Part shown: in pieces, positions 25,523-36,836 of the stretch | Position numbering within the stretch: position 1 is the stretch's first letter | Layout of the letters: each line of letters starts with the position of its first letter | NCBI GenBank assembly: GCA_009693245.1 | Contig: SHXO01000018.1 | Location: 1-38,995, forward strand | DNA from: Betaproteobacteria bacterium | Lineage (GTDB): Bacteria > Pseudomonadota > Gammaproteobacteria > Burkholderiales > SHXO01 | Length of the DNA stretch: 38,995 bases | Direction of reading: 5' to 3' | Position numbers and translations under genes: made by a program | Notes under the pieces: model-generated | Told to the model about the DNA's origin: nothing | Databases searched by the model: none | Seen by the model: the letters and a program-made list of their open reading frames with translations, nothing else

Positions 25523-26894
25523 TCTCAAGGAAGCTGCTGCTGCATTGAACGGCCAGTTGCTCGGCGAGAACGCGCGCTTCGGCGGCGTGACGACCGATAG
25601 CCGCCAGATGAACGCGGGCGATCTGCTGGTCGCAATTCGTGGCGAGCGTTTCGACGGACACACCTTCGTAGCCGGTGCGTTGGACAGTGGCGCGGCGGGC
25701 GCCCTAGCCGATGCGCGAGGTGCGGCGCAAATCGAAGCGCGTCCCCTCATCGTCGTGGCCGATACGCGCTTGGCTCTGGGCCGCTTGGCCGCCCACTGGC
25801 GCGCGCGATGGCAAGGGACGCTCGTAGGGGTGACCGGGAGCAACGGCAAGACAACCGTCAAGGAAATGATCGCGGCCATCCTGCGTGCCCACGCGGGCGA
25901 GGACGCCGTGCTGGCCACGACGGGAAATCGCAACAACGACATCGGCATGCCTCTGATGCTTTTGCGCCTGCGCCCGCGGCATCGCTACGCGGTGATCGAG
26001 ATGGGGATGAATCATTTGGGCGAAATCGCTTATCTCACCGGGCTCGCGCGGCCGGGTGTGGCCCTCATCAATAATGCCGGTACTGCCCACATCGGCGAGC
26101 TAGGATCAAGGCAAGCCATCGCGCAAGCCAAGGGGGAGATATTCGAAGGTCTGGATAAGGACGGGGTGGCCATCGTCAATTCAGACGATGACTTCGCCCC
26201 GTACTGGCGCGGTCTGCTCGGCGCCCGGCGCGTGGTGGATTTCGCGTTGGATGCCAAGGCCATCGTCACGGCGAAGGTGAGCGCTTTATCCCCGGCCGTT
26301 CGAATGCAGGCCAGCATGGGCGAGCGCAATTTTCCCGTGGAGGTGCCCGCTCCGGGCCGGCACAATGCCATGAACGCGCTGGCGGCCGTGGCCGCGGCGC
26401 ACGCGCTTCAGATACCCGCCGAGGCAGTGTGCTCTGGTCTCGCGGGGGTTCAAGGAGTCAAGGGACGCTTGCAGAGCAAGCGCGGGGCATTGGGCGCCGC
26501 GATCATCGACGACACTTATAACGCCAACCCCGATTCGGTGAAGGCGGCCATTGACGTACTCGTCCAGTGCAAAGGCGAGCGTGTGTTGGTCCTGGGAGAT
26601 CTCGGTGAATTGGGTGCGCTCTCGCTGCCCTTGCACAGAGAAGTAGGGAAGGCCGCCAAATCGGCGGGGCTCGATCGCATGTACACCTTGGGAGAGGCGA
26701 GCGCGCACGCAAGCGAGGCCTACGGCCAGGGTGCGCGCCATTTTCTCGAGTTGGGCGATCTCGTGGCGGCAGTGCGCGCCGGTCTCACATCTACTACGAC
26801 GGTACTGGTGAAAGGTTCTCGCTTCATGCGTATGGAAAGAGTGGTCGAGGCTCTGGGCGAGGACACAGTGCCCGGCGCGGGAGGGCACGGCTAA
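25515..26894 (+). CDS. murF: UDP-MurNAc-tripeptide:D-Ala-D-Ala ligase
   Basis: A 459-residue Mur ligase that adds D-Ala-D-Ala, made by Ddl from the same cluster, to complete the UDP-MurNAc-pentapeptide. Residues 1-85 are the small N-terminal domain ([20 protein letters not shown]). The ATP loop is [10 protein letters not shown] (105-114). [11 protein letters not shown] (about 137-147) and [10 protein letters not shown] (about 157-166) are family motifs, and [17 protein letters not shown] (about 331-347) is in the C-terminal domain. It starts inside murE and ends in TAATG shared with mraY. Confidence 0.96.
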   Translation: MLDLKEAAAALNGQLLGENARFGGVTTDSRQMNAGDLLVAIRGERFDGHTFVAGALDSGAAGALADARGAAQIEARPLIVVADTRLALGRLAAHWRARWQGTLVGVTGSNGKTTVKEMIAAILRAHAGEDAVLATTGNRNNDIGMPLMLLRLRPRHRYAVIEMGMNHLGEIAYLTGLARPGVALINNAGTAHIGELGSRQAIAQAKGEIFEGLDKDGVAIVNSDDDFAPYWRGLLGARRVVDFALDAKAIVTAKVSALSPAVRMQASMGERNFPVEVPAPGRHNAMNALAAVAAAHALQIPAEAVCSGLAGVQGVKGRLQSKRGALGAAIIDDTYNANPDSVKAAIDVLVQCKGERVLVLGDLGELGALSLPLHREVGKAAKSAGLDRMYTLGEASAHASEAYGQGARHFLELGDLVAAVRAGLTSTTTVLVKGSRFMRMERVVEALGEDTVPGAGGHG

Positions 26895-27979
26895 TGTTGC
26901 TATGGCTAGCGCAGTGGATGGGGCAGGACGTGCGCGCATTCAACGTGTTTCAGTACATTACCTTGCGCGCGGTGTTGGCCACGATGACGGCGTTGCTGAT
27001 TTCCTTCTTCGTGGGCCCCGCCATGATTCGCAAGCTCACCGCCTACAAGATCGGACAGTCGGTGCGTGACGATGGCCCGCAAACGCACTTGGCGAAGGCA
27101 GGTACGCCGACGATGGGGGGGGCGCTCATCTTGGTCTCCATCGGCATTACGACGCTGCTGTGGGCGGACCTGAGCAACCGATTCGTGTGGGTGGTGCTGG
27201 TCGTGATACTGGGCTTCGGCGCCATCGGCTGGGTGGATGATTATAAGAAGGTCGTGCATCGCAATCCGAAAGGGATGCCCGCGCGCTCCAAACTCTTCTG
27301 GCAATCGATGGTGGGATTCACGGCGGCGGCCTTCATCGCGTTCAGTGCCAATTTGCCGGCGCAAACGGAGTTCATCGTGCCTTTCTTCAAGCAGGTGGCC
27401 TATCCGCTGGGCGTGGTGGGTTTCATCGTCATGACTTATTTCGTCATCGTGGGGACGAGCAACGCAGTCAACCTCACCGACGGTCTGGACGGCCTCGCCA
27501 TCTTGCCCACGGTGATGGTGGGAAGCGCACTGGGCGTATTCGCCTACGTGGCGGGCAACGCCGTGTTCTCCAAGTACCTGGGATTTCCATACATCCCGGG
27601 CGCGGGCGAGCTCACAATCATATGCGCGGGCATCGCCGGCGCGGGGCTTGGCTTTCTATGGTTCAACGCTTATCCGGCGGAAGTATTCATGGGCGACGTG
27701 GGCGCGCTGGCCTTGGGTGCTGGCCTGGGTGCCATCGCGGTGATCGTTCGCCAGGAAATCGTGCTCTTCATCATGGGCGGAGTATTCGTCGCCGAGACAA
27801 TATCGGTGATGTTGCAAGTGGCGTCCTTCAAGCTGACGGGTAAACGAATGTTCCGAATGGCGCCCATTCACCACCACTACGAACTCAAGGGCTGGAAGGA
27901 AAATCAGGTGGTGGTTCGCTTCTGGATTATTTCCATGATGCTAGTGCTGGTTGGGCTCTCGACACTGAAATTGCGTTGA
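26894..27979 (+). CDS. mraY: Phospho-MurNAc-pentapeptide translocase
   Basis: A 361-residue inner-membrane enzyme with about ten helices that moves phospho-MurNAc-pentapeptide to undecaprenyl phosphate, forming lipid I. Catalytic and substrate motifs are in place: KAGTPTMGG (about 69-77), WVDDYKKV with the Asp pair (about 114-121), [13 protein letters not shown] (about 191-203), [11 protein letters not shown] (about 262-272) and the histidine-rich loop [13 protein letters not shown] (about 321-333). It overlaps murF and murD by one base each (TAATG and TGATG). Nothing is unusual. Confidence 0.97.
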   Translation: MLLWLAQWMGQDVRAFNVFQYITLRAVLATMTALLISFFVGPAMIRKLTAYKIGQSVRDDGPQTHLAKAGTPTMGGALILVSIGITTLLWADLSNRFVWVVLVVILGFGAIGWVDDYKKVVHRNPKGMPARSKLFWQSMVGFTAAAFIAFSANLPAQTEFIVPFFKQVAYPLGVVGFIVMTYFVIVGTSNAVNLTDGLDGLAILPTVMVGSALGVFAYVAGNAVFSKYLGFPYIPGAGELTIICAGIAGAGLGFLWFNAYPAEVFMGDVGALALGAGLGAIAVIVRQEIVLFIMGGVFVAETISVMLQVASFKLTGKRMFRMAPIHHHYELKGWKENQVVVRFWIISMMLVLVGLSTLKLR

Positions 27980-29343
27980 TGGAATTGGCGGGGAAACAGA
28001 CCTTGGTTTTGGGACTGGGGATGACTGGAATGTCCATGGTGCGCTGGCTCAAGGCAGCCGGAGCGCACGTGCGCGTGGCCGATACGCGGCCGAACCCTCC
28101 CAGCGCGGAACATCTTCGGGCGCAATATCCGGACGTGAGCCTGGCATGCGGACCCTTTTCGCCGCCGTCTTTCGAGGGCGTGGATTTGCTGGCCGTGAGT
28201 CCGGGAGTGCCCGTGTCCGAGCCCCTCGTGCGCAAGTCCTCGGCGGCGGGTGTTACCGTGGTGGGAGATGTGGAGTTTTTCGCGCGGGCGCAACCTGCCA
28301 TGGCACCCGCGCCGGTGCTCGCCATTACCGGCTCCAACGGCAAGAGCACGGTCACGGAATTAGCGGGCGCCATGTGCCGTAACGCGGGACTTAACACCGT
28401 CGTCGCGGGCAACATTGGGATCCCGGTGCTCGATGCCTTGGCGCAAGCGCGAACTTCCACGCCCGGAGTTTTCGTGCTGGAACTTTCCAGCTTCCAACTG
28501 GAGACGACGGCCTCCTTGAACGCCGCCGCGGCCACCTGCCTCAATGTGAGCGAGGACCACATGGACCGTTACGACGGCATGGCGGATTACGCCGCCGCCA
28601 AGGAGCGAGTATTCCGCGGAACCGGCGTGCAAGTCATCAACCGCCAAGATCCCCTCTGCGCGAGCATGGCGCAACCTGGCCGGCAAATTTTTAGTTTCGG
28701 ATTGGATACTCCTCGCGGCCCAGGAGAGTTGGGGATTTACACGGACCAATCCGCTGCCTGGCTGGCGGAGGGAGAGCGGCGCCTGTTTCCAGTGAGCGGC
28801 ATGGGGCTCGCCGGCATGCACAATGCCGCCAATGCACTGGCCGCGCTCGCTCTGTGCCGCGGCATCGGAATTCCCTACGAACCCTTGCTTGCCACCTTGC
28901 GCCAATTCAAGGGCCTGCCCCATCGCGTCCAAAAGATCGCGGAAGTCAAAGGGGTGAGTTTCTTCGATGACTCCAAGGGGACCAACGTCGGCGCCACGGT
29001 GGCCGCGCTGTCAGGATTTACCCAGCCTACGGTGCTCATCGCCGGAGGAGATGGCAAGGGCCAGGAATTCTCGCCACTGCAGAAGCCAGTACGCGACCGC
29101 GCGCGCGCGGTCGTGTTGATCGGGCGCGATGCCGCACGTATCGAATCGGCGCTTCAAGGCAGCGGCGTTCCGCTCATGCGTGCCCTTACCATGGAAGAAG
29201 CAGTCGCGGTGGCATTCGAAGCCGCGCGTGAAGGCGACGCCGTATTGCTTTCCCCGGCCTGCGCCAGCTTCGATATGTTTCGCAACTATGAGCACCGGGC
29301 GCAGGTCTTCGCCGAAGCGGTGCGCCGCTTGGAGGCGCGGTGA
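27979..29343 (+). CDS. murD: UDP-MurNAc-L-Ala:D-Glu ligase
   Basis: A 454-residue cytoplasmic Mur ligase that adds D-glutamate. An N-terminal Rossmann part reads [20 protein letters not shown] (9-28), with VSPGVP (73-78). The ATP loop is ITGSNGKST (116-124), then [17 protein letters not shown] (about 167-174) and [10 protein letters not shown] (about 190-199), and [13 protein letters not shown] (about 330-342) in the C-terminal domain. ATG 27979 overlaps the mraY stop (TGATG); the TTG before it is unlikely to be used. The stop lies in GTGA shared with ftsW. Confidence 0.96.
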   Translation: MELAGKQTLVLGLGMTGMSMVRWLKAAGAHVRVADTRPNPPSAEHLRAQYPDVSLACGPFSPPSFEGVDLLAVSPGVPVSEPLVRKSSAAGVTVVGDVEFFARAQPAMAPAPVLAITGSNGKSTVTELAGAMCRNAGLNTVVAGNIGIPVLDALAQARTSTPGVFVLELSSFQLETTASLNAAAATCLNVSEDHMDRYDGMADYAAAKERVFRGTGVQVINRQDPLCASMAQPGRQIFSFGLDTPRGPGELGIYTDQSAAWLAEGERRLFPVSGMGLAGMHNAANALAALALCRGIGIPYEPLLATLRQFKGLPHRVQKIAEVKGVSFFDDSKGTNVGATVAALSGFTQPTVLIAGGDGKGQEFSPLQKPVRDRARAVVLIGRDAARIESALQGSGVPLMRALTMEEAVAVAFEAAREGDAVLLSPACASFDMFRNYEHRAQVFAEAVRRLEAR

Positions 29344-30503
29344 CGAATATATTCCGGCGCTTCTTCCGCAATGACCAAGGCGTGATAGACGAGGGCCTGT
29401 TGTGGACCGCGATTCTGCTGCTGGGCATTGGCATGGTGATGGTCTACTCCGCCTCCATCGCCATCGCCGAAGCCGCGCGCGGCACCGGATATCACCCGCA
29501 ATTTTATTTGATTCGGCAAACTTTCTTCGCCGCCATCGGGGCCTTGGCGGCCTACATGGTGTTTCAAATGCCGATGCGCTACTGGCAAAAGGCAGCACCC
29601 TATCTCTTCGTCTTCGCCGGCATGCTCCTGGTGGTGGTGCTGGTGCCTTTCATCGGCAAGGAGGTCAATGGCAGTAGGCGGTGGTTGCCCTTGGGCGTGA
29701 TCAATCTACAGCCTTCTGAATTGATGAAATTATTCGTGGTGCTCTATGCCGCCGATTACACCGTGCGCAAGGCGGCGTGGATGCACAGTTTGAGAAGAGG
29801 TTTTTTGCCGATGTTTTCGGTGATGTTCGCCGTGGGCGTACTCTTGTTATTGCAACCGGACTTCGGCGCCCTGGCTGTCATCGCTTCCATTGCCATGGGC
29901 ATATTGTTTTTGGGGGGCATGAACTGGCGCTTGTTCGCCTCGCTCTCCGTGTTCTTGGTGGCTGGCCTATTCGTCGTGGCCCTGACATCGCCCTACCGCT
30001 TGCAGCGCATGGTGGGCTTCTGGGATCCCTTCAAGGATTACTTTGGAAAGGGATACCAATTGAGCCATGCACTCATCGCCTTTGGACGCGGCGAGTGGTT
30101 GGGGGTGGGTTTGGGCGCGAGCGTGGAGAAACTGTTTTATTTGCCCGAGGCACACACGGATTTTCTGCTGGCGGTGATCGGAGAAGAACTGGGCTTCGTG
30201 GGTGTGCTGGTGGTGGTCGCACTGTTCGCCGCCATGGTGTGGCGGGCCTTCGCCATCGGCTCGCAAGCGGCGCAACTCGAACGCTATTTTTCGGCCTTGG
30301 TAGCGCAAGGCACCGCCATTTGGCTGGGGGTGCAAGCCATCATCAACATGGGCGTGAATTTGGGCGTGCTGCCCACCAAGGGATTGACGCTGCCCTTCTT
30401 GAGTTTCGGCGGGAGCGGGTTGGCCGCCAATTGCTGCGCCCTGGCCCTCGTACTGCGCGTGGATTACGAGAACCGCCAGCTCATGCGAGGCCGTTCCTCA
30501 TGA
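29340..30503 (+). CDS. ftsW: Septal peptidoglycan glycosyltransferase FtsW
   Basis: A 387-residue SEDS-family membrane protein that polymerises lipid II at the septum as partner of FtsI. About ten helices are visible. Conserved parts: [12 protein letters not shown] (about 37-48), [20 protein letters not shown] (about 107-126), [15 protein letters not shown] (about 179-186), the large periplasmic loop with [20 protein letters not shown] (about 238-257) and [19 protein letters not shown] (about 269-287), and [11 protein letters not shown] (about 353-363). It starts at GTG 29340 in the murD stop and ends in ATGA with murG. Confidence 0.96.
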   Translation: MTNIFRRFFRNDQGVIDEGLLWTAILLLGIGMVMVYSASIAIAEAARGTGYHPQFYLIRQTFFAAIGALAAYMVFQMPMRYWQKAAPYLFVFAGMLLVVVLVPFIGKEVNGSRRWLPLGVINLQPSELMKLFVVLYAADYTVRKAAWMHSLRRGFLPMFSVMFAVGVLLLLQPDFGALAVIASIAMGILFLGGMNWRLFASLSVFLVAGLFVVALTSPYRLQRMVGFWDPFKDYFGKGYQLSHALIAFGRGEWLGVGLGASVEKLFYLPEAHTDFLLAVIGEELGFVGVLVVVALFAAMVWRAFAIGSQAAQLERYFSALVAQGTAIWLGVQAIINMGVNLGVLPTKGLTLPFLSFGGSGLAANCCALALVLRVDYENRQLMRGRSS

Positions 30504-31561
30504 GCCGGACCCTCCTCATCATGGCGGGAGGCACGGGCGGTCATGTGTTTCCCGCCCTGGCCGTGGCCAGCCACTTGCGAGACAAAGGCTGGCGAGTGGT
30601 ATGGCTAGGTGCCAGGACCGGCATGGAGGCAACGCTCGTCCCGCAGCATGGTTATGAAATGGCGTGTGTGCGTTTTTCCGGATTGCGCGGCAAAGGCTTC
30701 GCGAGTTTCGCGCTATTGCCGTTGAATTTATTGATTGCATTCTGGCAGTGCGCGAAGGCGATACTCCGGGTTCGTCCCAACGTGGTGCTGGGCATGGGCG
30801 GTTACGTTTCCTTCCCTGGCGCAATGATGGCCTCGTTCCTCAACCGGCCATTGGTGATTCACGAACAGAACTCCATCGCGGGACTGGCCAACCGCACACT
30901 CGCGCATGTCGCCGATCGTGTGTTGAGCGGGTTTCCCGGCGTATTGAAGAACTCGCAATGGACCGGCAATCCGGTGCGCGCCGAAATTCAATCGCTGCCG
31001 GCGCCGGAGCAGCGTTACAGGCAACGCCAAGGACCGTTGCGCATCCTGGTGGTAGGCGGCAGTCTCGGCGCCCAAGCTCTCAATGACGTGGTGCCGCGGT
31101 CATTGTCCATGATCGCGCCGGCGCAGCGCCCAGAGGTGGTTCACCAGGCGGGGAAGAAGCATATTGACGAATTGCGCGCAGCCTACAGCCGCGCGCAGGT
31201 TCACGGCGAGGCCGTGGACTTCATCGCGGACATGGCGAAGGCTTATGGCGGCTGCGATTTGGTTATCTGCCGGGCGGGCGCTCTGACTTGTGCCGAATTG
31301 GCCGCCGCCGGAGTAGCCAGCGTCCTCGTCCCGTTTCCTCATGCGGTGGACGATCACCAGACCCACAATGCGCGTTTCCTGGAGCAAGCGGGTGCCGCGA
31401 TATTGGTGCCGCAGCCTGAACTGGCGCCCAGGAAGCTGGCCGATCTGCTGATGAGTTTTAGCCGTGAGAAGCTGCTTGGCATGGCGAATCGCGCGCGCGA
31501 ATTGGCGCGCCCGCAAGCGACCCAAGACGTGGCGCAAGTATGCGAGGCGTTGGCTGCATGA
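30500..31561 (+). CDS. murG: UDP-GlcNAc:lipid I N-acetylglucosaminyltransferase
   Basis: A 353-residue GT28-family enzyme at the inner face of the membrane that adds GlcNAc to lipid I, giving lipid II. The N-terminal glycine loop is [16 protein letters not shown] (8-23). [12 protein letters not shown] (about 98-109), [12 protein letters not shown] (about 121-132), the second loop [13 protein letters not shown] (about 184-196) and the UDP-GlcNAc site [15 protein letters not shown] (about 258-272) with [13 protein letters not shown] are all as expected. ATG 30500 is in the ftsW stop; the frame is open far upstream inside ftsW, which is not real coding. It overlaps murC in ATGA. Confidence 0.96.
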   Translation: MSRTLLIMAGGTGGHVFPALAVASHLRDKGWRVVWLGARTGMEATLVPQHGYEMACVRFSGLRGKGFASFALLPLNLLIAFWQCAKAILRVRPNVVLGMGGYVSFPGAMMASFLNRPLVIHEQNSIAGLANRTLAHVADRVLSGFPGVLKNSQWTGNPVRAEIQSLPAPEQRYRQRQGPLRILVVGGSLGAQALNDVVPRSLSMIAPAQRPEVVHQAGKKHIDELRAAYSRAQVHGEAVDFIADMAKAYGGCDLVICRAGALTCAELAAAGVASVLVPFPHAVDDHQTHNARFLEQAGAAILVPQPELAPRKLADLLMSFSREKLLGMANRARELARPQATQDVAQVCEALAA

Positions 31562-32979
31562 AGCACAAGGTCAAGCATGTTCATTTCGTGGGAATCGGGG
31601 GGGCCGGCATGAGCGGCATCGCGGAGGTGCTGCTCAACTTGGGTTACCGGATCAGCGGTTCGGATCTTGGAGAGAACACCGCCACCGAGCGCTTGCGAAA
31701 AATGGGTGCCCACGTGTACCGCGGCCATGACATCGCCCATATCGAAGGCGCGGACGCGATCGTGGTGTCGTCAGCGGTAAAAAACGATAATCCAGAAGTG
31801 AGCGCCGCGCGCGCGCACCGAATTCCCGTGGTGCCGCGTGCGTTGATGCTTGCGGAACTCATGCGCTTGAAGCAGGGTGTGGCAGTGGCGGGCACCCATG
31901 GCAAGACCACCACCACCAGCTTGATCGCGAGCGTGCTGGCCGAAGGTGGCTTGGATCCCACCTTCGTTATCGGCGGAAGGCTGGAGGCGGCCGGTGCCCA
32001 CGCGCGGCTGGGCACCGGAGAATTCATCGTGGTGGAGGCGGACGAATCCGATGCCTCTTTCCTCTATCTTCAGCCTGCCTTGTCCGTGGTGACCAATATC
32101 GATGCCGATCATATGGAAACCTATGGCCATGATTTCAGCCGCCTGCGCCAAGCTTTTCTAGAATTCATCCAGCGCCTGCCATTCTATGGCGTGGCAGTCC
32201 TGTGCTTGGATGATGCAAATGTGCGTAGCCTGGTTCCGCTCATTGCCAAACCCATGGTGACTTACGGTTTGAGCGAACACGCGCAAGTGCGCGCGATCAA
32301 TATCGAGGCCCGCGGATTGTGCATGCACTTCAACGTGGAGATACGCTCCGACCGGCCGGAAGCTCCCGTCGAACAGCGCTTCCCCGTTACCCTTAACTTG
32401 CCCGGGGTGCACAACGTGCAAAATGCCCTGGCGGCCATCGCCGTCGGCGTGGAATTGGGCGTTTCGGCGGACAAGATCGCGAAGGCCCTGGCGGAGTTCA
32501 AGGGCGTGGGCCGGCGCTTCCAGCGCTACGGCGAGATCGCGCTGCCGGGTGGAGGGCACTACACCTTGGTCGACGATTACGGCCATCATCCGGTGGAAAT
32601 GGCCGCAACCTTGGCCGCGGCCCGCGGCGCTTTTCCGGGCCGCCGGTTGTTGCTGGCCTTTCAACCCCATCGTTACACGCGCACCCGGGACTGTTTCGAG
32701 GATTTCGTGAAGGTCCTTTCGACAGCCGATGCGCTGTTGCTGGCCGAAGTCTACGCGGCAGGAGAGGCGCCGATCGTGGCGGCCGATAGCCGCGCACTGG
32801 CGCGTGCGCTGCGCGTGGCGGGGAAGGTCGAACCGGTATTCGTGGAACATGTGAGCGAACTTCCCGGCGCCATCACCTCAGCCGCCCAGCCGGGCGATGT
32901 GGTGGTCATCATGGGCGCGGGATCCATCGGCGCCGTGCCAGGTCTACTGGCCAAACCCATGACGCGGGAGGCTGCATGA
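31558..32979 (+). CDS. murC: UDP-MurNAc:L-Ala ligase
   Basis: A 473-residue Mur ligase that adds the first amino acid of the stem peptide. [20 protein letters not shown] (7-26) is the UDP-binding N-terminus, [10 protein letters not shown] (111-120) the ATP loop, [10 protein letters not shown] (about 159-168) and [12 protein letters not shown] (about 178-189) the central-domain motifs, and VDDYGHHP (about 339-346) and FQPHRYTRT (about 366-374) the C-terminal ones. ATG 31558 in the murG stop is the start; the 6 codons before it in the same frame lie inside murG. It overlaps murB in ATGA. Confidence 0.97.
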   Translation: MKHKVKHVHFVGIGGAGMSGIAEVLLNLGYRISGSDLGENTATERLRKMGAHVYRGHDIAHIEGADAIVVSSAVKNDNPEVSAARAHRIPVVPRALMLAELMRLKQGVAVAGTHGKTTTTSLIASVLAEGGLDPTFVIGGRLEAAGAHARLGTGEFIVVEADESDASFLYLQPALSVVTNIDADHMETYGHDFSRLRQAFLEFIQRLPFYGVAVLCLDDANVRSLVPLIAKPMVTYGLSEHAQVRAINIEARGLCMHFNVEIRSDRPEAPVEQRFPVTLNLPGVHNVQNALAAIAVGVELGVSADKIAKALAEFKGVGRRFQRYGEIALPGGGHYTLVDDYGHHPVEMAATLAAARGAFPGRRLLLAFQPHRYTRTRDCFEDFVKVLSTADALLLAEVYAAGEAPIVAADSRALARALRVAGKVEPVFVEHVSELPGAITSAAQPGDVVVIMGAGSIGAVPGLLAKPMTREAA

Positions 32980-33899
32980 ACATGGCGGAAATCGAACAAA
33001 TATCGGCACACGGATTGGCCGGCGATTTCCGCCTGCGCGAACCCATGCACCGCCATACCAGCTGGCGCGCGGGAGGAGCGGCGGATCGCGCTTACTTGGC
33101 CAAGGATCTTGGCGATTTGCAGCGTTTCATTCGCACCATTCCGCGCGATGAACCCGTGTACTTCGTGGGCTTGGGCAGCAACCTTCTGGTGCGTGACGGC
33201 GGGCTGCGCGGGACAGTTGTCTTCACCCATTGGGCATTGCGCGAACTCGCGCTCGATGCGCAAGATTCCGCGCTCATACACACGCAAGCCGGCGTGGCGA
33301 GCCCCAAGGTGGCGCGCTATGCCGCCTTGCACGACTTCGAGGGCGCGGAATTTCTCGCGGGTATTCCGGGTACCTTTGGCGGTGCTCTCGCCATGAATGC
33401 GGGTTGTTATGGCGCGGAAACCTGGGACGTGGTGGAGCGCGTGCTGGCTTTGGGCCGCGACGGCGAGCTGAGAGTACGGACGCGCGAGGATTTCCAGATC
33501 GGTTACCGAAGCGTTGTCCCGCGCTTTGCCACCGAGGAATGGTTCATCGCGGCATGGCTGCGGATCGCCAAGGGTAGCGGGCAGCGTTCGCGCGCCCGCA
33601 TGAAGGAGCTATTGCAGCGCCGTATCGCCTCGCAGCCCTTGGAGTTGCCCAATGCCGGGTCGGTGTTTCGCAATCCGCCTGGAGATTACGCCGCCAGTTT
33701 GATCGAATCTTGCGGATTGAAAGGACGGCGCGGCGGGGGCGCCCAGGTTTCGCGAAAGCACGCCAACTTCATCGTCAACGTGGATCGCGCCAGCGCCGCC
33801 GATATCGAAACACTAATCGAAGAGGTGCGCGAAACGGTGAAGGCTAGATACGGTGTGGAACTGGAGCGCGAAGTGAGAATCATCGGAGAGATGGCATGA
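32976..33899 (+). CDS. murB: UDP-N-acetylenolpyruvoylglucosamine reductase, short (type II-like) form
   Basis: A 307-residue FAD enzyme that reduces enolpyruvyl-UDP-GlcNAc to UDP-MurNAc. The FAD domain has [13 protein letters not shown] (about 27-39), [17 protein letters not shown] (about 64-80), [20 protein letters not shown] (about 127-146) and YRSVVPRF. The proton-donating serine is in [11 protein letters not shown] (about 224-234), and the C-terminal RKHANFIVN and glutamate region follow. The length and the NAGSVFRNP style match the shorter type II MurB of Gram-positives rather than E. coli MurB (342 residues). Start at 32976 (ATGA with murC); a second ATG lies two codons later. Confidence 0.95.
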   Translation: MNMAEIEQISAHGLAGDFRLREPMHRHTSWRAGGAADRAYLAKDLGDLQRFIRTIPRDEPVYFVGLGSNLLVRDGGLRGTVVFTHWALRELALDAQDSALIHTQAGVASPKVARYAALHDFEGAEFLAGIPGTFGGALAMNAGCYGAETWDVVERVLALGRDGELRVRTREDFQIGYRSVVPRFATEEWFIAAWLRIAKGSGQRSRARMKELLQRRIASQPLELPNAGSVFRNPPGDYAASLIESCGLKGRRGGGAQVSRKHANFIVNVDRASAADIETLIEEVRETVKARYGVELEREVRIIGEMA

Positions 33900-34822
33900 C
33901 GTCCATGAGGGCCAGTGACTTTGGCAAGGTAGCGGTGCTCTTTGGCGGAAAATCCGCGGAGCGGGAAATCTCCCTGTTGTCTGGCAATGCAGTGCTGTCG
34001 GCCTTGAAAAGCGCGGGCGTGGATGCCCATGCCTTCGATCCCGCCCAGCGCGGGCTGCACGAACTGAAGGCCGAGAAATTCGAGCGAGTTTTCATCGCGC
34101 TGCATGGCCGCTACGGCGAAGATGGCACCGTGCAAGGTGCTCTCGAATTATTGGGAATTCTCTACACGGGAAGCGGCGTCATGGCCTCCGCCTTGTGCAT
34201 GGATAAAGTACGAACCAAGATGGTGTGGGTGGCCGCCGGGTTGCCGACGCCGAGCTGGGAAGTGCTGTATCCGAAGAGCGACTGGAACGCCGTGGCGAAA
34301 AAGCTCGGCCTACCCCTCATCGTGAAGCCGGCGCGCGAAGGTTCCACCATAGGCCTGACCAAGGTGACCGGCGCGGATCAATTGGAAGAAGCCTATCGTG
34401 GGGCCGCCCGCCATGATCCATTGGTGCTCGCCGAGGAGTTCGTCGAAGGCACCGAACTGACCGCCGCCTTCTTGGGCGAGCGCGCCTTGCCTCTCGTTCG
34501 CATCGAGGCGCCGCAGGGCAACTACGATTACCACAACAAATATTTCAGCGACGAGACCCGTTACCATTGCCCAAGCGGACTGCCTCCGAAGCAGGAGAAA
34601 GAAATCCAAGAAACGGTCATGCGATCTGCCCGTGTGCTGGATTGCCGGGGATGGGGGCGAGCCGATCTGATCTTGCGTGCCGATGGCAGCTACGCGCTGT
34701 TGGAAATCAACACTTCGCCGGGCATGACCGGGCACAGTTTGGTGCCCATGGCGGCGAAGGCCGTGGACATTCCCTTTGGCGAATTGGTCCTGCGAATCCT
34801 GGAACTGGCGCATGTGGGATGA
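33896..34822 (+). CDS. ddl: D-alanine--D-alanine ligase
   Basis: A 308-residue ATP-grasp enzyme that makes the D-Ala-D-Ala used by Mur[20 protein letters not shown] (about 12-30) holds the Glu of the first D-Ala site and [18 protein letters not shown] (about 65-82) is the next family motif. [15 protein letters not shown] (about 87-101), [11 protein letters not shown] (about 143-153), the ATP-grasp core and the metal site [16 protein letters not shown] (about 269-284) follow. The length is that of DdlB, the form found in dcw clusters. It overlaps murB in ATGA and ftsQ by 11 bases. Confidence 0.96.
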   Translation: MTSMRASDFGKVAVLFGGKSAEREISLLSGNAVLSALKSAGVDAHAFDPAQRGLHELKAEKFERVFIALHGRYGEDGTVQGALELLGILYTGSGVMASALCMDKVRTKMVWVAAGLPTPSWEVLYPKSDWNAVAKKLGLPLIVKPAREGSTIGLTKVTGADQLEEAYRGAARHDPLVLAEEFVEGTELTAAFLGERALPLVRIEAPQGNYDYHNKYFSDETRYHCPSGLPPKQEKEIQETVMRSARVLDCRGWGRADLILRADGSYALLEINTSPGMTGHSLVPMAAKAVDIPFGELVLRILELAHVG

Positions 34823-35513
34823 CCCCCAAAAATTAAATCGCGTTTCGAGCCTTTTGCGGCTTTTATTTGTGCTGCTCTCGTTGTGTGCTCTCGTCATCTT
34901 CGTGGTGCGCTTACCGGTCTTCCCATTGCGGGAAGTGCAAATACAAGGCGGAGTAATCCACACATCGCAAGAACAAGTTGGCGCGCTACTTCATTCGAAC
35001 TTCAGAGGGAATTTCTTTACCTTCGATCTCGGGCGGCTGCGAGATTCGTTCTTGCTCCTGCCTTGGGTGCGCTCCGCCACGGTGCGCAGGGTATGGCCGG
35101 ACCTCCTCGATGTCTACATCGAGGAGCACGACGTGCTGGCGCGCTGGGGGGCGCGCGCGCTGGTGAATTCCTTCGGAGAAATCTACGAGGCGGCAAGCGA
35201 CCGCGAACTTCCGGTGTTCTCCGGCCCGGAGGGCACCTCCGCCGAGATCACTCAGCGGTTCCACGAGTTCAACGAGGTCCTCAAGCCCCTTTCGCGGCGA
35301 GTCCAGGAAATCAAGTTAAGCGAGCGGCGCGCATGGACATTGACCCTGGACGACGGCATGGTGTTGGAGCTAGGGCGAGAAGACTACCAGGCGCGGCTTG
35401 TTCGCTTTGTGCCGGCTTACGCCCTGGCGCTTGCGAATTTAAAGGTGCCGCCGAAGCGAGCGGACTTGCGCTATCAGAATGGATTCGCCGTGCAACTCCG
35501 CAATAAGACCTAG
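34812..35513 (+). CDS. ftsQ: Cell division protein FtsQ
   Basis: A 233-residue bitopic divisome protein, partner of FtsL and FtsB. After a short cytoplasmic tail comes one membrane helix ([19 protein letters not shown], about 14-32), then the POTRA domain ([20 protein letters not shown], about 37-56; [20 protein letters not shown], about 81-100) and a beta domain ending near residue 225. ATG 34812 is chosen as it gives the short tail usual for betaproteobacterial FtsQ; ATG 34776 lies deeper inside ddl. It is the last gene in the run without intergenic bases; ftsA begins 43 bases later. It ends with TAG. Confidence 0.93.
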   Translation: MWDDPQKLNRVSSLLRLLFVLLSLCALVIFVVRLPVFPLREVQIQGGVIHTSQEQVGALLHSNFRGNFFTFDLGRLRDSFLLLPWVRSATVRRVWPDLLDVYIEEHDVLARWGARALVNSFGEIYEAASDRELPVFSGPEGTSAEITQRFHEFNEVLKPLSRRVQEIKLSERRAWTLTLDDGMVLELGREDYQARLVRFVPAYALALANLKVPPKRADLRYQNGFAVQLRNKT

Positions 35514-35556
35514 AGACAAGCGTGATTGGGAAAATCTTAATGCAGGTGCAAGCACG

Positions 35557-36786
35557 GTGAAGGAAGGCAAGAATCTCATCGTTGGGTTGGATGTCGGCAC
35601 CTCCAAGGTAGTGGCGATGGTGGCGCAGATCAAGGATGACGGGGGCTATGACGTCATCGGATTCGGCGTGAGTCATTCGCGCGGCCTAAAAAAAGGGGTT
35701 GTGGTCAACATCGAGTCCACGGTCACGGCGATTCAGCGAGCGCTGGAGGAAGCCGAGCTGATGGCCGATTGCAAGATCAAAGAGGTCTACACCGGCATCG
35801 CGGGAAGCCACATCAAGAGTTTCAATTCTCACGGCATGGTGGCTATCAAGGAGCGCGAGGTTTCGCAGTTCGACGTGGACCGTGTGGTGGAAACGGCCAA
35901 GGCCGTCAACATTCCCACGGACCATCAGATTCTCCATATCCTCACCCAGGAATTCATCATCGACGGGCAGGAGGATGTCCGCGAACCCCTGGGGATGGCT
36001 GGCGTGCGCTTGGAGGTGAAGGTGCACATCGTTACCGGCGCGGTAGCCGCGGCGCAGAACATCATGAAGTGCGTGCGCCGCTGCGGTCTCGAGGTCGAGG
36101 ACTTGATCCTCCAACCGCTGGCCTCCGCCATGGCGGTACTGTCGGAAGACGAAAAAGATCTAGGTGTTTGCCTAGTGGACATCGGCGGGGGCACGACCGA
36201 CATCGCGGTGTTTACCCAGGGCGCCATCCGGCACACGGCGGTGATTCCCATCGCCGGCGATCAAATCACCAGCGACATCGCCATGGCCTTGCGCACGCCT
36301 ACCAAGGAGGCGGAAGAAATCAAGCAGCGCCATGGTTGCGCCCTGCGCGAGATGGCCAATTCGGGGGAAATGGTCGAAGTGCCCAGCGTGGGCGACCGTG
36401 GTTCACGCCAACTGTCACGCCAGACTTTGGCCGAGGTGATCGAACCGCGCGTGGAGGAACTCTACTCCCTGGTGCAAGCCGAATTGCGCCGCAGCGGTTT
36501 CGAGGAACTGCTTTCCTCGGGAATCGTGTTGACGGGCGGAAGCGCCGCCATGCAGGGCATGGTCGAGCTGGGCGAGGAAATATTCCACATGCCGGTGCGC
36601 ATGGCGCGGCCCAATTACCAGGGCGGACTGGCCGAGGTGGTGCGCAATCCGCGCTATTCGACGGTCGTGGGTTTATTGCTATCCGGGCTTGCGCAGCACA
36701 GGCGGCAGCAGTTGGTACGCATGCACGCCGCATCCTTCCGGCACGTCTTTGACCGGATGCGGACTTGGTTTCAAGGAAATTTTTAA
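35557..36786 (+). CDS. ftsA: Cell division protein FtsA
   Basis: A 409-residue actin-like protein that tethers FtsZ to the membrane and recruits later divisome proteins. LIVGLDVGTSKVVAMVAQ (about 6-23) is the first phosphate motif. The 1C domain follows at about 80-160 with IPTDHQILHILTQEFIIDGQ (about 114-133). CLVDIGGGTTDIAVF (about 204-218) is the second phosphate motif and SGIVLTGGSAAMQGM (about 322-336) the adenosine motif. The C-terminal FDRMRTWFQGNF is an amphipathic membrane-targeting helix. GTG 35557 is chosen by comparison with relatives that begin just before KNLIVGLD; the frame is open to ATG 35479 inside ftsQ. AGGTG 8 bases upstream is a modest ribosome-binding site. Confidence 0.95.
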   Translation: MKEGKNLIVGLDVGTSKVVAMVAQIKDDGGYDVIGFGVSHSRGLKKGVVVNIESTVTAIQRALEEAELMADCKIKEVYTGIAGSHIKSFNSHGMVAIKEREVSQFDVDRVVETAKAVNIPTDHQILHILTQEFIIDGQEDVREPLGMAGVRLEVKVHIVTGAVAAAQNIMKCVRRCGLEVEDLILQPLASAMAVLSEDEKDLGVCLVDIGGGTTDIAVFTQGAIRHTAVIPIAGDQITSDIAMALRTPTKEAEEIKQRHGCALREMANSGEMVEVPSVGDRGSRQLSRQTLAEVIEPRVEELYSLVQAELRRSGFEELLSSGIVLTGGSAAMQGMVELGEEIFHMPVRMARPNYQGGLAEVVRNPRYSTVVGLLLSGLAQHRRQQLVRMHAASFRHVFDRMRTWFQGNF

Positions 36787-36836
36787 GGGCATCTTAATCG
36801 CAGCAGCGTTGTTTCTAACCACGAAAGGAGACTGGC

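Noticed and set aside
29777-30499. A 241-residue N-terminal extension of MurG
   Set aside because: The extension overlaps ftsW in another frame and has no similarity to anything expected; ATG 30500 in the ftsW stop gives the normal MurG start.
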